From Sphingopyxis sp. (GTDB lineage: Bacteria > Pseudomonadota > Alphaproteobacteria > Sphingomonadales > Sphingomonadaceae), in the NCBI GenBank assembly GCA_016463225.1, contig JAEMRT010000016.1:1-64000 (forward strand): 64,000 nucleotides of DNA, given 5' to 3'. The notes beneath the pieces are model-generated. The model searched no databases and was not told where the DNA came from. It saw only the letters and a list, made by a program, of their open reading frames with translations. Of the stretch, positions 44,952 through 54,532 are shown in pieces. The position numbers were made by a program, and so were the translations under genes. Positions within the stretch are counted from its first letter, which is position 1. Each line of letters begins with the position of its first letter.

Positions 44952-45743
44952 CTAAACCGGCTGGCGCCAGCGATAGGTGACGTTCACCCGTTCGGACAAC
45001 AGCAAATAGGGCAGCCAGACGACGATGCTGATGAACACTTTTTGCAGATTGCCGTCGAGCAGGGGAACGATGGCGTTGGCGACCGCGGTAGGCAAATGAG
45101 GGGCGCCGCTGACATAATCGGCGATCAGCAGCTGCGACACCACGTCGATGCCCCAGGTTAGCAGCAATACGCGGGGGAAAAAGGGCATATGGCGCAGCGC
45201 CATGAAAAAACACAGCGTGTAGAGAAAATTCATTACCACCAGATCAATCGCCATGCCGACATAGATCATCTGGCCCCACAATGGCGCCGCGCTGGTCATG
45301 GCGGGGATGGCGGCCAAAAATTCGGCGGTGCGGATGGGGACGTTCAGCAACATGCCCAGCAATAGCGATGCCATGATGCCGACCGGACCAAAGGCGGGGT
45401 GCGCGCGCGCGGTGACCGCGTCGAGCGACCGCCATCGGCCAATTTGCGCCAGCCGGATTTCGGGGCGGGCGAAATCGACCCCGCGCGGAAACAGCGCATT
45501 GGCGGTCCAATAGGCGAAGAAGGGACTGGCCAATACCAGCATGTGCGGCACAGTCAGCAGCAAAGCCGATGCGAAGCTGTCGGTGGCGGTCAACGGAAAC
45601 AATATCCGCGCCAAGCAGACGAGCACGACGATGATGGTCCAGCCGAGCAACAGCGACCGAAAACGATCCTCCAGCGGCCCGACGAAGCGCACACTTTTTG
45701 CAAAAAGAGCGGACCTGACCCGTGCGATCCTTGCATTCAGCAT
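44952..45743 (-). CDS. Multi-pass membrane protein, unknown (DUF2569-like)
   Basis: 263 residues with about six hydrophobic segments (for example LLGWTIIVVLVCLARILF, SALLLTVPHMLVLASPFFAY and KVFISIVVWLPYLLLS) and a C-terminal NVTYRWR that recalls DUF2569 proteins. GGGAGA precedes the ATG at 45743. No catalytic motif is seen. It is upstream of the PAP2 gene on the same strand with an 81-bp gap, so it may belong to the same envelope operon. Confidence 0.7.
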   Translation of the reverse strand: MLNARIARVRSALFAKSVRFVGPLEDRFRSLLLGWTIIVVLVCLARILFPLTATDSFASALLLTVPHMLVLASPFFAYWTANALFPRGVDFARPEIRLAQIGRWRSLDAVTARAHPAFGPVGIMASLLLGMLLNVPIRTAEFLAAIPAMTSAAPLWGQMIYVGMAIDLVVMNFLYTLCFFMALRHMPFFPRVLLLTWGIDVVSQLLIADYVSGAPHLPTAVANAIVPLLDGNLQKVFISIVVWLPYLLLSERVNVTYRWRQPV

Positions 45744-45847
45744 AGGCTTTACGTTCTCCCTGTCGGATCCTCAGTAAAGCGGCGTGGTTAACAAGTGGTT
45801 CCAGATGAGCCCCGATTGGCGTGCAGAGTATCGCGCTGCAACAGAAA

Positions 45848-45864
45848 CTCAATCGCTGATTGAG
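45848..45864. promoter_or_regulatory. Perfect dyad CTCAATC-N3-GATTGAG
   Basis: 7-bp arms and 3-bp centre; not followed by a T run, so more likely an operator than a terminator. It lies about 105 bp upstream of the 45743 start. Confidence 0.4.
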
Positions 45865-46208
45865 GTCGTGGCAACACCGATTGTCCCAAAGTGGAGGTCA
45901 CGGCGGTCGCCCGCGAAAGAAATTAACGAATTGAATCAACCATAAGGAAATGACATTTCGAATCGAGGACGAATCGCGATCGAATCGTTCGGCGATACCG
46001 TCAATTGCCTCCAAAAATGGTCTATGGTTAACAAAAGTTTTATATCAACTGTTTGTAAATAAGAGTAAATATTGTGTTGACCGATAGTGCCAAAAGGGAT
46101 TGAATCATGGGGTTCCTTGCTGAGGGACCGCATTGACAGGTTGAACCGGCTCTAGCCGGACATCAAATCCGGGTCGCGTCGGTTCCACTGCAACTCCTTC
46201 AGCAGGAA

Positions 46209-46241
46209 TGTCTGGCCGCCTCCATGGGGGGGGAGGACAGA
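46209..46241 (+). promoter_or_regulatory. Hairpin in the flp leader
   Basis: GTCTG ... CCTCC-ATGGGGGG-GGAGG ... CAGAC can fold into a two-part stem about 42 bp before the flp ATG. Possibly stabilises or regulates the highly expressed pilin message. Confidence 0.4.
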
Positions 46242-46282
46242 CATACACCGTTCTCGGCGGTGGCATTTTAGGAGTCAGACTG

Positions 46283-46459
46283 ATGAAGAATTTTCTGAAA
46301 AATTTCGTGCGTGACGAAAGCGGCGCTTCGGCCGCAGAATATGCCCTGATCCTGGCGATCGTCGGCACCGGCATTGCGCTGGCGGCGGTTGGTTTGGGTA
46401 ATGCGATTTCGGGCGCTATGGCCTCGGCGTCGACATGCATCACGGCCAAGACTTGCTAA
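46283..46459 (+). CDS. flp: Flp-family type IVb pilin
   Basis: 58 residues. KNFLKNFVRDESGASAAEYALILAIVGTGIALAAVG shows the short leader, a Flp cleavage site (G before ASAAEYALI) with the conserved Glu-Tyr pair, and a hydrophobic helix. It is the structural subunit of the Tad pilus after processing by the prepilin peptidase at 58326. TAGGAG lies 8 bp before ATG 46283, which is chosen over GTG/ATG positions upstream. It starts the Tad locus and is separated by 85 bp from cpaB, so it may have its own abundant transcript. Confidence 0.92.
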   Translation: MKNFLKNFVRDESGASAAEYALILAIVGTGIALAAVGLGNAISGAMASASTCITAKTC

Positions 46460-46544
46460 AAGCAGACATTAAATACCCCGGCCGGAGCCAAGTTGGCGCC
46501 GGCTGGGTTTTGATTATGCTTGCTGAAGTCGGGGGGGCTGGATC

Positions 46545-47495
46545 GTGGCAGCGAATCGTACATCGATTATTTTGGGCATTGCACTTTTGCTGGGGTTGTT
46601 CGTCGTTTTTCTGGCGAATACCTATTTCAGCGGCATTGAAGAGCGCCAGCAGCAACAGGTCGAGCAGCTGAAGCTGGAGCAGGTGCTGGTGGCGACGCAG
46701 CCGCTGGCATTCGGCACCGTGCTGACCGCGCAGAATACCAAATTGGTCGGCTGGCCCGCCAATTCGATGCCTGATGGGGTGTTCAAAACATCGATCGGTG
46801 TCGTCAACAATCCACGCGGGCCGCGCGTCGCGCTGCGCCCGATCGCTATCGGTGAGCCAATATTGGCCTCCAAGATTTCCGGCGACGATGGCCGCGCCTC
46901 CATCTCTGCGCTGCTCCCCGACGGGATGCGCGCCGCCGCGATCCGCATCGACGATGTGACCGGCGTGGGCGGCATGATCGCCCCCGGCGATGTCGTCGAT
47001 GTGCTGCTGACGCGGCAACAGTCGGGCGAGGGCGCCGACCGCGACGATCAATATACCGACATCGTGCTCGAAAAAATTCGCGTGATCGCGATCGACCAGT
47101 CCGCGGACGAGAACAAGACCGATCCGCTGGTCGCCAAGACCGCGACATTGGAGGTCGACCCGGTCGGCGCCCAGAAACTGGCGCTGGCGCAAAAAGTCGG
47201 CGCTTTGTCGCTGGTGCTGCGCAACGTCACCAGCATCGAGGACGGCGCCAATATGACCGTGACCCAAAGCGACCTGGGTTCGGGCTGGCGTTCGGCCCCG
47301 GCGCGGCGCGCGGCGCCATCGCCCGGGCTGGCCGGGCTGCCGCCCGGTTTCTATTCCGAAAATCCGATGCCCCCGCGCTCGCCCCCGATGGCGCAGAGGG
47401 CGCCGGCGGCTCCGCCGGTTCCGGTGGGGCCGTCGGTCGAAATCGTCCGTGGCACCACGTCCACCACCTATGGGGTAAAACGTCATGGCTCGTAA
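46545..47495 (+). CDS. cpaB: CpaB/RcpC pilus assembly protein
   Basis: 316 residues, GTG start. An N-terminal membrane segment (IILGIALLLGLFVVFLAN) is followed by a SAF-like domain (LVATQPLAFGTVLTAQNTKL, RPIAIGEPILASKI) and the RcpC domain (GGMIAPGDVVDVLLTR), with a Pro-rich tail. CpaB is a periplasmic component thought to help organise the secretin. Its last 11 bases overlap the start of cpaC. Confidence 0.92.
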   Translation: MAANRTSIILGIALLLGLFVVFLANTYFSGIEERQQQQVEQLKLEQVLVATQPLAFGTVLTAQNTKLVGWPANSMPDGVFKTSIGVVNNPRGPRVALRPIAIGEPILASKISGDDGRASISALLPDGMRAAAIRIDDVTGVGGMIAPGDVVDVLLTRQQSGEGADRDDQYTDIVLEKIRVIAIDQSADENKTDPLVAKTATLEVDPVGAQKLALAQKVGALSLVLRNVTSIEDGANMTVTQSDLGSGWRSAPARRAAPSPGLAGLPPGFYSENPMPPRSPPMAQRAPAAPPVPVGPSVEIVRGTTSTTYGVKRHGS

Positions 47496-48951
47496 ATTGT
47501 ACAGCCGCCGCATGCTGGCCGTGACCACCGCGCTGATGCTGGCCACCGCCGCCTGCCCGGCGCAGGCGCAATATCCGTCGGGCAGCAGCGTCCACGCCGG
47601 ACAGCTCGACGTCGCGCTGAACAAAAGCCAGACGGTCACGCTGGACCGGCCGTTCGGCCGCGCGATGATCGGGTCCGAGGACATCGCCGACATCATGCCG
47701 ATCACCGACCGGTCGATCTATGTGCTGGGCAAGAAGATGGGGACGACCAGCCTGACCGTTTACGACAAGGGCGGGCGCGTCATCACCATCGTCGACATTT
47801 CGGTCGGCCCCGATGTCATGACGCTGCGCCGCCAATTGTCCGAACTGATGCCCGGCGAAAATATCAGCGCGCGGATTTCGAACGACGCGGTCGTGCTGTC
47901 GGGCGTGGTCAGCAGCGCCGTCGCGGCGCAGAATGCGGTCCAGATCGCCAACACCTATGCCGGCGACAAGGTCGTCAACATGATGGGGATCGGATCGAGC
48001 CAGCAGGTGATGCTGGAGGTCCGCTTTTCCGAAATCAACCGCCAGACCGGCAAGGACATCGGCGTCAGCAGCTTTTTCCGCAACGGATCGGGCAGCTTTG
48101 ACGGCGCCTTGGGCAGCGGGGCGTCTTTGACGCCGGACCCCGAAACCGGCGAAGGCATATTGAAACTGTCGGCGATCACCGAAAGTTTCGGGATCTTCCG
48201 CAAAAGCTTCAGCCTGGGCGGGCTCGACATCCTGGGCGTGCTCGACAGCCTCGAAAGCAAGGGGATGGCCAAGACGCTGGCCGAACCGACGCTGGTGGCG
48301 CTGTCGGGCGAAAAGGCGTCGTTCCTGGCCGGCGGCGAGTTCCCGATCCCGGTCGTCCAGGGCAATGGTGGCGGCGGCGGCGGCGGGGCCGGCGGCGGCG
48401 GACAGGGCATCTCGATCGAGTTCAAGCCGTTCGGCGTCAGCCTGGGCTTTACCCCGACGATCCTTGCCGATGGCGTGATCAACCTGGTCGTCGAGCCCGA
48501 GGTCAGCTCGATCGACCCGACCGCGTCGATCGTGCTCAACGACATCACCATTCCCGGGCTGCAGACGCGGCGCGCGAAAACGACGCTCGAACTGCGCGAC
48601 GGCGAATCCTTTGCGATCGCCGGGCTGATCCGTCAGGATTTTTCGACCACCGTGCGTCAGGTACCGCTGCTTGGGTCGATCCCGATCATCGGCTCGCTGT
48701 TCCGTTCGTCGGGCTTCAAGCGCGGCGAAACCGAACTGCTGATTGTCGTGACGCCGCGGCTGGTCCAGCCGATCAGGCCGAATCAGGTCGCTTTGCCGAC
48801 CGAGCGGGTGGGCGACCCGACCGAGCTGGACCTGTTCCTGCTCGGCCGCACCGACAATGCTGTCCCGGCGATCCCGCCCGTGCAGCAACAGATGCCGCCC
48901 AAGGCGCCGCCCGCGCCCGCGCCGCAGACAGGAGGCGACTATGAATTTTGA
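47485..48951 (+). CDS. cpaC: CpaC/RcpA outer-membrane secretin
   Basis: 488 residues with a signal peptide (MLAVTTALMLATAACPAQAQ). An N-domain (GSEDIADIMPITDRSIYVLGKK) and BON-like region precede the secretin domain: QVMLEVRFSEINRQ, LLDILGVLDSLESKGMAKTL, EPTLVALSGEKASFLAGGEF, a Gly-rich loop (GGGGGGAGGGG) and ETELLIVVTPRLVQP. It forms the outer-membrane pore of the Tad pilus. It overlaps cpaB (11 bp) and the following lipoprotein gene (11 bp). Confidence 0.95.
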   Translation: MARKLYSRRMLAVTTALMLATAACPAQAQYPSGSSVHAGQLDVALNKSQTVTLDRPFGRAMIGSEDIADIMPITDRSIYVLGKKMGTTSLTVYDKGGRVITIVDISVGPDVMTLRRQLSELMPGENISARISNDAVVLSGVVSSAVAAQNAVQIANTYAGDKVVNMMGIGSSQQVMLEVRFSEINRQTGKDIGVSSFFRNGSGSFDGALGSGASLTPDPETGEGILKLSAITESFGIFRKSFSLGGLDILGVLDSLESKGMAKTLAEPTLVALSGEKASFLAGGEFPIPVVQGNGGGGGGGAGGGGQGISIEFKPFGVSLGFTPTILADGVINLVVEPEVSSIDPTASIVLNDITIPGLQTRRAKTTLELRDGESFAIAGLIRQDFSTTVRQVPLLGSIPIIGSLFRSSGFKRGETELLIVVTPRLVQPIRPNQVALPTERVGDPTELDLFLLGRTDNAVPAIPPVQQQMPPKAPPAPAPQTGGDYEF

Positions 48952-49204
48952 TCGACGCTTTGCCGCTGCGGCGGCGCTGGCGCTTGTCGCCGCCGGCTGC
49001 ACCCCGACCGACGCCACATTCGGCAATTCGGTGCGCCAGACGATGGCGGCGCAGGTCGTCGACCCCGACCCGCAATATGACAATGCGATCCCGACCACCG
49101 AGGCGGCCAAGACCGCCGCCGCGGTCAAACGCTATCGCAGTGATACGGTGAAACAGCCCGACAGCATCCGCACCACCGACACCGAATCCGGTGGGCCGCA
49201 ATAG
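48941..49204 (+). CDS. Short lipoprotein in the CpaD position
   Basis: 87 residues: MNFDRRFAAAAALALVAAGC has a lipobox (AAGC, Cys20). The mature part contains NSVRQTMAAQVVDPDPQYD, matching the conserved segment of CpaD-type Tad lipoproteins but far shorter than the ~200 residues of Caulobacter CpaD. AGGAGGCGACT before ATG 48941 is an excellent ribosome site. It likely assists secretin assembly at the outer membrane. It overlaps cpaC and precedes the TadG-like gene. Confidence 0.82.
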   Translation: MNFDRRFAAAAALALVAAGCTPTDATFGNSVRQTMAAQVVDPDPQYDNAIPTTEAAKTAAAVKRYRSDTVKQPDSIRTTDTESGGPQ

Positions 49205-49232
49205 TCGCGGCGAGGAAAGAGGAGTTGCAACC

Positions 49233-50792
49233 ATGCCGCGGCGGCAGGTTCGTCATTTACTGAAAGACCAGAGCGGCGCGACCGCCGCGACCTTTGGCCT
49301 GGCGCTGTTCGCGCTGGTGGCGGTCGGCGGGCTGGGTTTCGACTATTCGCGGCTGGCGGGGATGGACAGCGAACTGCAGAACGCCGCCGATCAGGCCGCG
49401 CTGGCCGGTGCATCGCAGCTTGATGGCAAGACCGGCGCCTGCATGCGCGCCTCGGCCGCGACGACGACATTGGTGGCGAACCTGACCCTGCTGGCGAATG
49501 ACGGCGACGGAACGGCGGTGACGATCGCCCCCGAAACGAGCTGCGACGGCGTCGGCAACATCCGTTTCTATCAGAACGAGGCAAAGACCACCGCTGCGAC
49601 CAGCGATGCCAACGCCAATTTCATCGAAGTCGAAATCGCCGCGCGCACCGCCAACTATGCCTTCACCCCGCTGGCCGGGGCGATCAGCGGCGATCTGGGT
49701 GCGATGGCCTTTGCGGGTCTGGGATCGGCGATCTGCAAGGTGCCGCCGGTGATGTTCTGCAATCCCGCCGAACCGATCAACAACACCAATGTCAACCTGG
49801 GTTTCGACGCCAATGCGCTGGCCGGAGCGGGCATGAAACTCATCACCGGCAACGCGACCGCGCCCGGCAATTTCGGTTTTCTCGAAAGCGGTTTCGGCAG
49901 CGGCGCGTCGAACCTTGCGGCAGCGCTCGGTTACAATTCGGTGCCCGGCGATTGCCTGCCGATCACGGGCGTAACAACCAAGCCCGGCCTGAACGCCGTC
50001 GTCATGGATGCGCTCAATACCCGCTTCGACCTCGACACCAATGGCGCCAACACCTGTCCCTCCGGCGGCACCTGTTCGCCGTCGCGCAACGTTCGCAAGG
50101 ATCTGGTCAAGGGCAATAATTGCGGCACTTCGGGGCAGCAGGGCTGGCAGGAATCGCCCAATCCCTATCGCCCGGTGACCGCCGCCAACCTGACCGCGGG
50201 CTACCCCGACATCATGGGGCATCCGCGCGACCTGTGCCATGCGATCAGCAACGACCTGTCGGCCAGCATCGCCGCCGGTTGCACCACGGCGGATGGGCGT
50301 ATCGGCAACGGCGCCTGGGATCGCGACGCCTATTTCCTCGTCAACTATGGCTGGAACAGCGCAACCTGGCAGTCGCAGACCGGGCTGGGACCGAACGCCA
50401 GCCGCTATGCGGTCTATCTATGGGAACTGGCCAACACCGGGACCAGCGACATGCAGCAGACGATGCAGGGCAACAAGGACGGCTACAGCTATCCGGTCTG
50501 CCGCGGCTCCGGCATTACGCCCAACGCCACCACCGTCGATCGGCGGCGGATCTCGGCGGCGGTCATCAATTGCGAAGCGCTCAACCTGAACGGGTCGGAA
50601 AGCGGCGTGGCCGTGCTCAAATGGGTCGATCTTTTTCTCGTCGAGCCGTCCTTTCGACGTCAGCGCGGCAACACCGTCGTGACCGAAGCCACGGACGTTT
50701 ATGTCGAACTGATCGGCGAAACCGGCAGCGGTACGGCCGGGCAGACAGCAGGGCAGGTGGTACAGCGCAATGTCCCCTATCTGCTGGAATGA
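49233..50792 (+). CDS. TadG-like pilus-associated protein
   Basis: 519 residues. The N-terminal DQSGATAATFGLALFALVAV helix is followed by GGLGFDYSRLAGMDSELQNAADQAALAGA, the hallmark of TadG/putative Flp pilus-assembly proteins. The remainder is a large extracytoplasmic, Thr/Asn/Gly-rich domain with several cysteines (for example SAICKVPPVMFCNPAEP). GAGGAG before ATG 49233 sets the start. It may form the pilus tip or anchor it at the envelope. The next gene starts 4 bases beyond its stop. Confidence 0.85.
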   Translation: MPRRQVRHLLKDQSGATAATFGLALFALVAVGGLGFDYSRLAGMDSELQNAADQAALAGASQLDGKTGACMRASAATTTLVANLTLLANDGDGTAVTIAPETSCDGVGNIRFYQNEAKTTAATSDANANFIEVEIAARTANYAFTPLAGAISGDLGAMAFAGLGSAICKVPPVMFCNPAEPINNTNVNLGFDANALAGAGMKLITGNATAPGNFGFLESGFGSGASNLAAALGYNSVPGDCLPITGVTTKPGLNAVVMDALNTRFDLDTNGANTCPSGGTCSPSRNVRKDLVKGNNCGTSGQQGWQESPNPYRPVTAANLTAGYPDIMGHPRDLCHAISNDLSASIAAGCTTADGRIGNGAWDRDAYFLVNYGWNSATWQSQTGLGPNASRYAVYLWELANTGTSDMQQTMQGNKDGYSYPVCRGSGITPNATTVDRRRISAAVINCEALNLNGSESGVAVLKWVDLFLVEPSFRRQRGNTVVTEATDVYVELIGETGSGTAGQTAGQVVQRNVPYLLE

Positions 50793-50796
50793 TGTG

Positions 50797-51312
50797 ATGG
50801 GCCGTCGGCATTCCCTGACGCTTCTTGCCTGTCGCAGCGGCGCGGCGGCGGCCGAAATGGCACTGATCCTGCCGATGCTGCTCGCCATCATGTTCGGCGG
50901 GTTCGAAGCGGGCGCCTATCTGTGGACCGAGCACAAGGTCATCAAGGGTGTCCGCGACGGCGCGCGCTTTGCGGCGCGTCAGTCGTTCACCGCCTACAAT
51001 TGTTCGACAATTACCGATTCGACGGTGCTCGGTCAGGTCCAGAATCTGACCCGTACGGGCCAGCTTTCCGGCGGCACGGCAAAGGTTTCGACGTGGAACG
51101 ATAATTCGCAGGTCACCGTGACCGCCGCCTGCCAGACGCCTGTCGCCAATGAATATACATCGAGCGGCGTATACGCGACGGAGGCCAGCGGCGCGATCCA
51201 TGTGACCGTTTCGTCGACCGTCGCCTATCCGTCGCTGTTCGGAACCCTGGGCTTCAACACCACGGGGGCGGTCGTCAAAGCACGCGCCAACGCCGCGGTG
51301 ATGGGCATATGA
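50797..51312 (+). CDS. TadE-like pseudopilin, first copy
   Basis: 171 residues with RSGAAAAEMALILPMLLAIM, the TadE-type N-terminal motif (G before AxxE and hydrophobic helix), then EHKVIKGVRDGARFAARQ and a beta-rich C-terminal part. It would be processed by the prepilin peptidase and act as a minor pilin. ATG 50797; its stop overlaps the next TadE gene (ATGA at 51309). Confidence 0.85.
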   Translation: MGRRHSLTLLACRSGAAAAEMALILPMLLAIMFGGFEAGAYLWTEHKVIKGVRDGARFAARQSFTAYNCSTITDSTVLGQVQNLTRTGQLSGGTAKVSTWNDNSQVTVTAACQTPVANEYTSSGVYATEASGAIHVTVSSTVAYPSLFGTLGFNTTGAVVKARANAAVMGI

Positions 51313-51932
51313 TCTCGCTCCTGCACAGACTGGCACGCGATGCTCGGGGCGGTCCGGCGGCAGAGTTTGCGCTGGTGCTGCCGCTCATCCTGATCTTCCT
51401 GCTCGGCATCATCGACGTCGGACGATACGCCTGGGAAATTAACCAGGCAGAAAAGGCGACCCAGACGGGGGCCCGCTGGGCGGCGGCGACCGACATGGTC
51501 CCCACCGGTCTTTCGACATATAGTTTTGCAACTTCGGCAGGCATCCCGGCAGGAAATCCAGTTCCGGCCTCGGCCTTTCCTGACGTGAATTGCGCAAGCA
51601 GCGGAACAACGACCAGTTGCAGCTGCACAGGATGCAGCTTTCCGACCACGGTGGGGACCAACGGGCAGGCGGCCTTCACCAATCTCGTCAATCGTATGCG
51701 TGAAATTAAGCCAGACATCGCCGCAAGCAATGTCGCTATCAGGTATAGCTATTCGGGCCTTGGCTTCGCAGGCGATCCGAATGGACCCGATGTGGCGCCG
51801 ATCATATCGGTGCGGCTGCAAAACCTGCAATTCGTCCCGACGACGCTCGTGCTCTTCGGCGGCTCGATCGCTCTTCCCGATTTCAGCTATTCGCTGACGA
51901 TGGAAGACGGCGCCGGCACCACGTCGAACTGA
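51309..51932 (+). CDS. TadE-like pseudopilin, second copy
   Basis: 207 residues: GGPAAEFALVLPLILIFLLGIIDVGRYAW shows the TadE processing region with Glu and a hydrophobic helix, and NQAEKATQTGARWAA follows. A Cys-rich patch (CASSGTTTSCSCTGCSF) is unusual and may form disulfides outside the cell. It overlaps the preceding TadE gene by four bases. Confidence 0.85.
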   Translation: MISLLHRLARDARGGPAAEFALVLPLILIFLLGIIDVGRYAWEINQAEKATQTGARWAAATDMVPTGLSTYSFATSAGIPAGNPVPASAFPDVNCASSGTTTSCSCTGCSFPTTVGTNGQAAFTNLVNRMREIKPDIAASNVAIRYSYSGLGFAGDPNGPDVAPIISVRLQNLQFVPTTLVLFGGSIALPDFSYSLTMEDGAGTTSN

Positions 51933-51945
51933 AAGGACAAGAACG

Positions 51946-53142
51946 GTGGGAAAAAAAGAATATTTCGGCTCTCCTGTCACAGATGGATCGTTGCACTTGG
52001 ACTGCAAAATCAAGCTGATCATTTCCGAGGCGGAATTTGCCCAATCGGGTCTGTCGCAAAGCGACAGTCCCGACCGGCCCTTTGGTCTGGTGCATGTCGG
52101 CGCCGGCGAAACGATCCCCGCGGGCGAGATCGCCGATGCCGAACTGCTGGTCGTCGAATTATGCAGTGCTGATCCGGCATCGATGCGGCGCCTGACCGCG
52201 CTGCGCGCCCAGCGCGCCACGCTGCCGCTGATCGTCGCGATGCGCGGAGCCGATCTGGCGGCAACGCGGATGCTGCTGCGCGAAGGCGTGGACGACGTCA
52301 TTTCGCTCCCGCTTCAGCCGGCCGAGTTTGACGATGCGGTGAACAATCTGCTGGCATCGCGGACAAAAGCCGAGCCGCGCGCCAACAAGCTGGCGCCGGT
52401 CGTGGCGGTGGCGCAAAGCGTCGGCGGTATCGGTGCCACGACGATCGCAACCCACCTTGCCCATTATCTTTGCCAGCGTAGCGTCGGCAGCCGCGGCTGC
52501 TGCCTGATCGACCTCGATCTCCAGTTCGGCAATGCCGCATCCTATCTTGGCGCCTCGGCCAATCTGACGATGGACGACCTGCTCGCCGCCGGACACCGCG
52601 TCGATGGCCAGTTGTTGCGCACGGTCACCGCCGAGGGAACCAACGGCATCGCGGTGATCGCCGCGCCCGAACGCATTGCGCCGCTTGAGTCGGTCGACAC
52701 CGATCAGTTGCAGCGCGTGCTGCAACTGGCGCGCGAAGAATATGAACATGTCGTGCTCGACCTGCCCGGCAACTGGGCCAACTGGACGCTGTCGGCGATC
52801 GACAAATCGGACCTGATCCTGCTGGTCATCGACCTGTCGGTAGGCAGCCTGCGTCAGGCGCGTCGCCGCCTGACCCTGTTCGAAGAAACCGGAATCGACC
52901 GGTCGCGGATCAGGATCGTGGCCAATCGCGTTGAAAAGCGGCTGTTCCGGACGATAAACGTCCAGGATGCCGCCGACGCGCTGCGCTATCCGATCTTCGC
53001 GACCGTCAGCAGCGACTATGCCGTCGTCCAGTCGGCGCATGATCAGGGCATCCTTGTCGGCGATGTAGCTCGCAAAAACCGTGTTGCGATCGACCTGGCG
53101 GCGCTCGCCGACCTCGTCGGCGCGGATCTGGAAAAGAAATAG
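51946..53142 (+). CDS. cpaE: CpaE/TadZ pilus localisation ATPase-like protein
   Basis: 398 residues, GTG start after AAAGGA. An N-terminal receiver-like domain (to about 135) with VDDVISLPLQPAEF precedes a MinD/ParA-type domain. Its P-loop is degenerate: VGGIGATT (159-166) has Val and Ala in place of the signature lysines, as in many TadZ proteins. LIDLDLQFGNAASYLG and LDLPGNWANW are Walker B-like strands. CpaE localises the pilus machinery to a cell pole. It is followed by cpaF after 7 bp. Confidence 0.92.
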   Translation: MGKKEYFGSPVTDGSLHLDCKIKLIISEAEFAQSGLSQSDSPDRPFGLVHVGAGETIPAGEIADAELLVVELCSADPASMRRLTALRAQRATLPLIVAMRGADLAATRMLLREGVDDVISLPLQPAEFDDAVNNLLASRTKAEPRANKLAPVVAVAQSVGGIGATTIATHLAHYLCQRSVGSRGCCLIDLDLQFGNAASYLGASANLTMDDLLAAGHRVDGQLLRTVTAEGTNGIAVIAAPERIAPLESVDTDQLQRVLQLAREEYEHVVLDLPGNWANWTLSAIDKSDLILLVIDLSVGSLRQARRRLTLFEETGIDRSRIRIVANRVEKRLFRTINVQDAADALRYPIFATVSSDYAVVQSAHDQGILVGDVARKNRVAIDLAALADLVGADLEKK

Positions 53143-53149
53143 GTCTCCG

Positions 53150-54532
53150 ATGTGGCAGGTACAAAAACAGCGCGATCTGGAATCGGCGGCCACCGCCGCC
53201 GAAAAGAAGGCAGCAAAAACGGCTGCTTCGGCCAGCGAGGGCGCGGCCCAGGGTCAGAGCTCGGACCTGCTTTCGCTGAAGGTGCAGATCCACCGCGAAC
53301 TGCTCGACGAGATCAATCTCGCCCAGCTCGAAAAAATGTCGCGGGCGCAGGTCGAGGCTGAGGCGGGCGAACTGATATCGGATATCCTCGGCCGACATCA
53401 GCTGGCTTTGAATGCCCGCGAGCGGCGCACGATGGTGGCCGATGTCCTCGACGAGCTGCTTGGCCTTGGTCCGCTGGAGCCGTTGCTCCAGGACGACACG
53501 ATCACCGATATTCTCGTCAACGGTCACGACATAGTGTTCGTCGAGCGCCGCGGCACGCTCGAACGCGTGGAGACAAAGTTCAAGGATGAGCGCCACCTGT
53601 TCCGTATCATCCAGAAGATCGCCAGTGCCGTCGGTCGCCGCATCGACGAGGCATCGCCCTTTGTCGACGCCCGCCTTGCCGACGGCTCGCGCGTCAACGC
53701 CGTTGTTCCGCCGCTGGCGATCGACGGGTCGCTCCTGTCGATCCGCAAATTTGCGCGCATCCCGATCAATATGGCGAAACTGATTGAGTATGGCAGCGTG
53801 CCGTCGGCGGTTGCCGAGGTGCTCGCCGGCATTGTCGCGGCGCGGCGCAACATCCTTATCTCTGGCGGTACCGGTTCGGGCAAGACGACGCTTCTCAACG
53901 CCGTGTCCTCTTATATCGACGAGCGCGAACGCATCGTGACGATCGAAGATTCGGCGGAGCTGCAATTGCAGCAGGAGCATGTTGCGCGGCTGGAAACCCG
54001 TCCGGCCAACATCGAGGGCAAGGGCGAAATTTCGCAGCGCGACCTGGTCAAGAATGCGCTTCGCATGCGGCCCGACCGGATCATCGTCGGCGAGGTTCGC
54101 GCCGGCGAGGCGTTCGACATGCTGCAGGCGATGAACACCGGCCATGACGGTTCGATGACGACGGTTCACGCCAACACCGCGCGCGACGCCCTGTCGCGCG
54201 TTGAGCAGATGATCGGAATGAGCGGTATCGACATGCCGGCCCGCGCGGCGCGCGCGCAGATTGCCTCGGCGATCAATATCGTGATCCAGATCGGCCGCTT
54301 GTCCGATGGCCGGCGCAAGCTGCTCAGCCTGTCGGAAATTACCGGGATGGAGGGCGACGTCGTGACGATGCAGGACATCTTCCGGTTCAAGATGACGGGA
54401 CGCGACGCCGAAAATCGGGTCCTAGGGCATTTCGAGGCGACCGGCATTCGGCCCAAATTCCTCGACATCCTGTCATCGCACGGCATTCAGCTGGCGCCCG
54501 AGCTGTTTCGTCCCGATCGGCAGATCGATTGA
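53150..54532 (+). CDS. cpaF: CpaF/TadA secretion ATPase
   Basis: 460 residues. GGTGSGKTT (239-247) is Walker [15 protein letters not shown] is the Asp box; [20 protein letters not shown] is Walker [14 protein letters not shown] is the His box. An Ala/Lys-rich N-terminal extension (about 10-40) is poorly conserved. This hexameric ATPase drives pilus extension and retraction in Tad systems. The ATG at 53150 is chosen because upstream codons overlap cpaE. Its TGA shares bases with the tadB ATG (TGATG). Confidence 0.95.
   Translation: MWQVQKQRDLESAATAAEKKAAKTAASASEGAAQGQSSDLLSLKVQIHRELLDEINLAQLEKMSRAQVEAEAGELISDILGRHQLALNARERRTMVADVLDELLGLGPLEPLLQDDTITDILVNGHDIVFVERRGTLERVETKFKDERHLFRIIQKIASAVGRRIDEASPFVDARLADGSRVNAVVPPLAIDGSLLSIRKFARIPINMAKLIEYGSVPSAVAEVLAGIVAARRNILISGGTGSGKTTLLNAVSSYIDERERIVTIEDSAELQLQQEHVARLETRPANIEGKGEISQRDLVKNALRMRPDRIIVGEVRAGEAFDMLQAMNTGHDGSMTTVHANTARDALSRVEQMIGMSGIDMPARAARAQIASAINIVIQIGRLSDGRRKLLSLSEITGMEGDVVTMQDIFRFKMTGRDAENRVLGHFEATGIRPKFLDILSSHGIQLAPELFRPDRQID

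Larger units (their letters stand above)
45744..46282. other. Long AT-rich divergent promoter region before the Tad locus
   Basis: 539 bp between the minus-strand membrane gene and flp. It holds the inverted repeat CTCAATC-GCT-GATTGAG (45848-45864), a strongly AT-rich block at about 45930-46090 (likely promoter), and a structured leader at 46209-46241. No protein gene is supported. Confidence 0.55.

Noticed and set aside
46105-46449. Minus-strand frame opposite flp
   Set aside because: Pro-rich shadow of the pilin gene and its leader.
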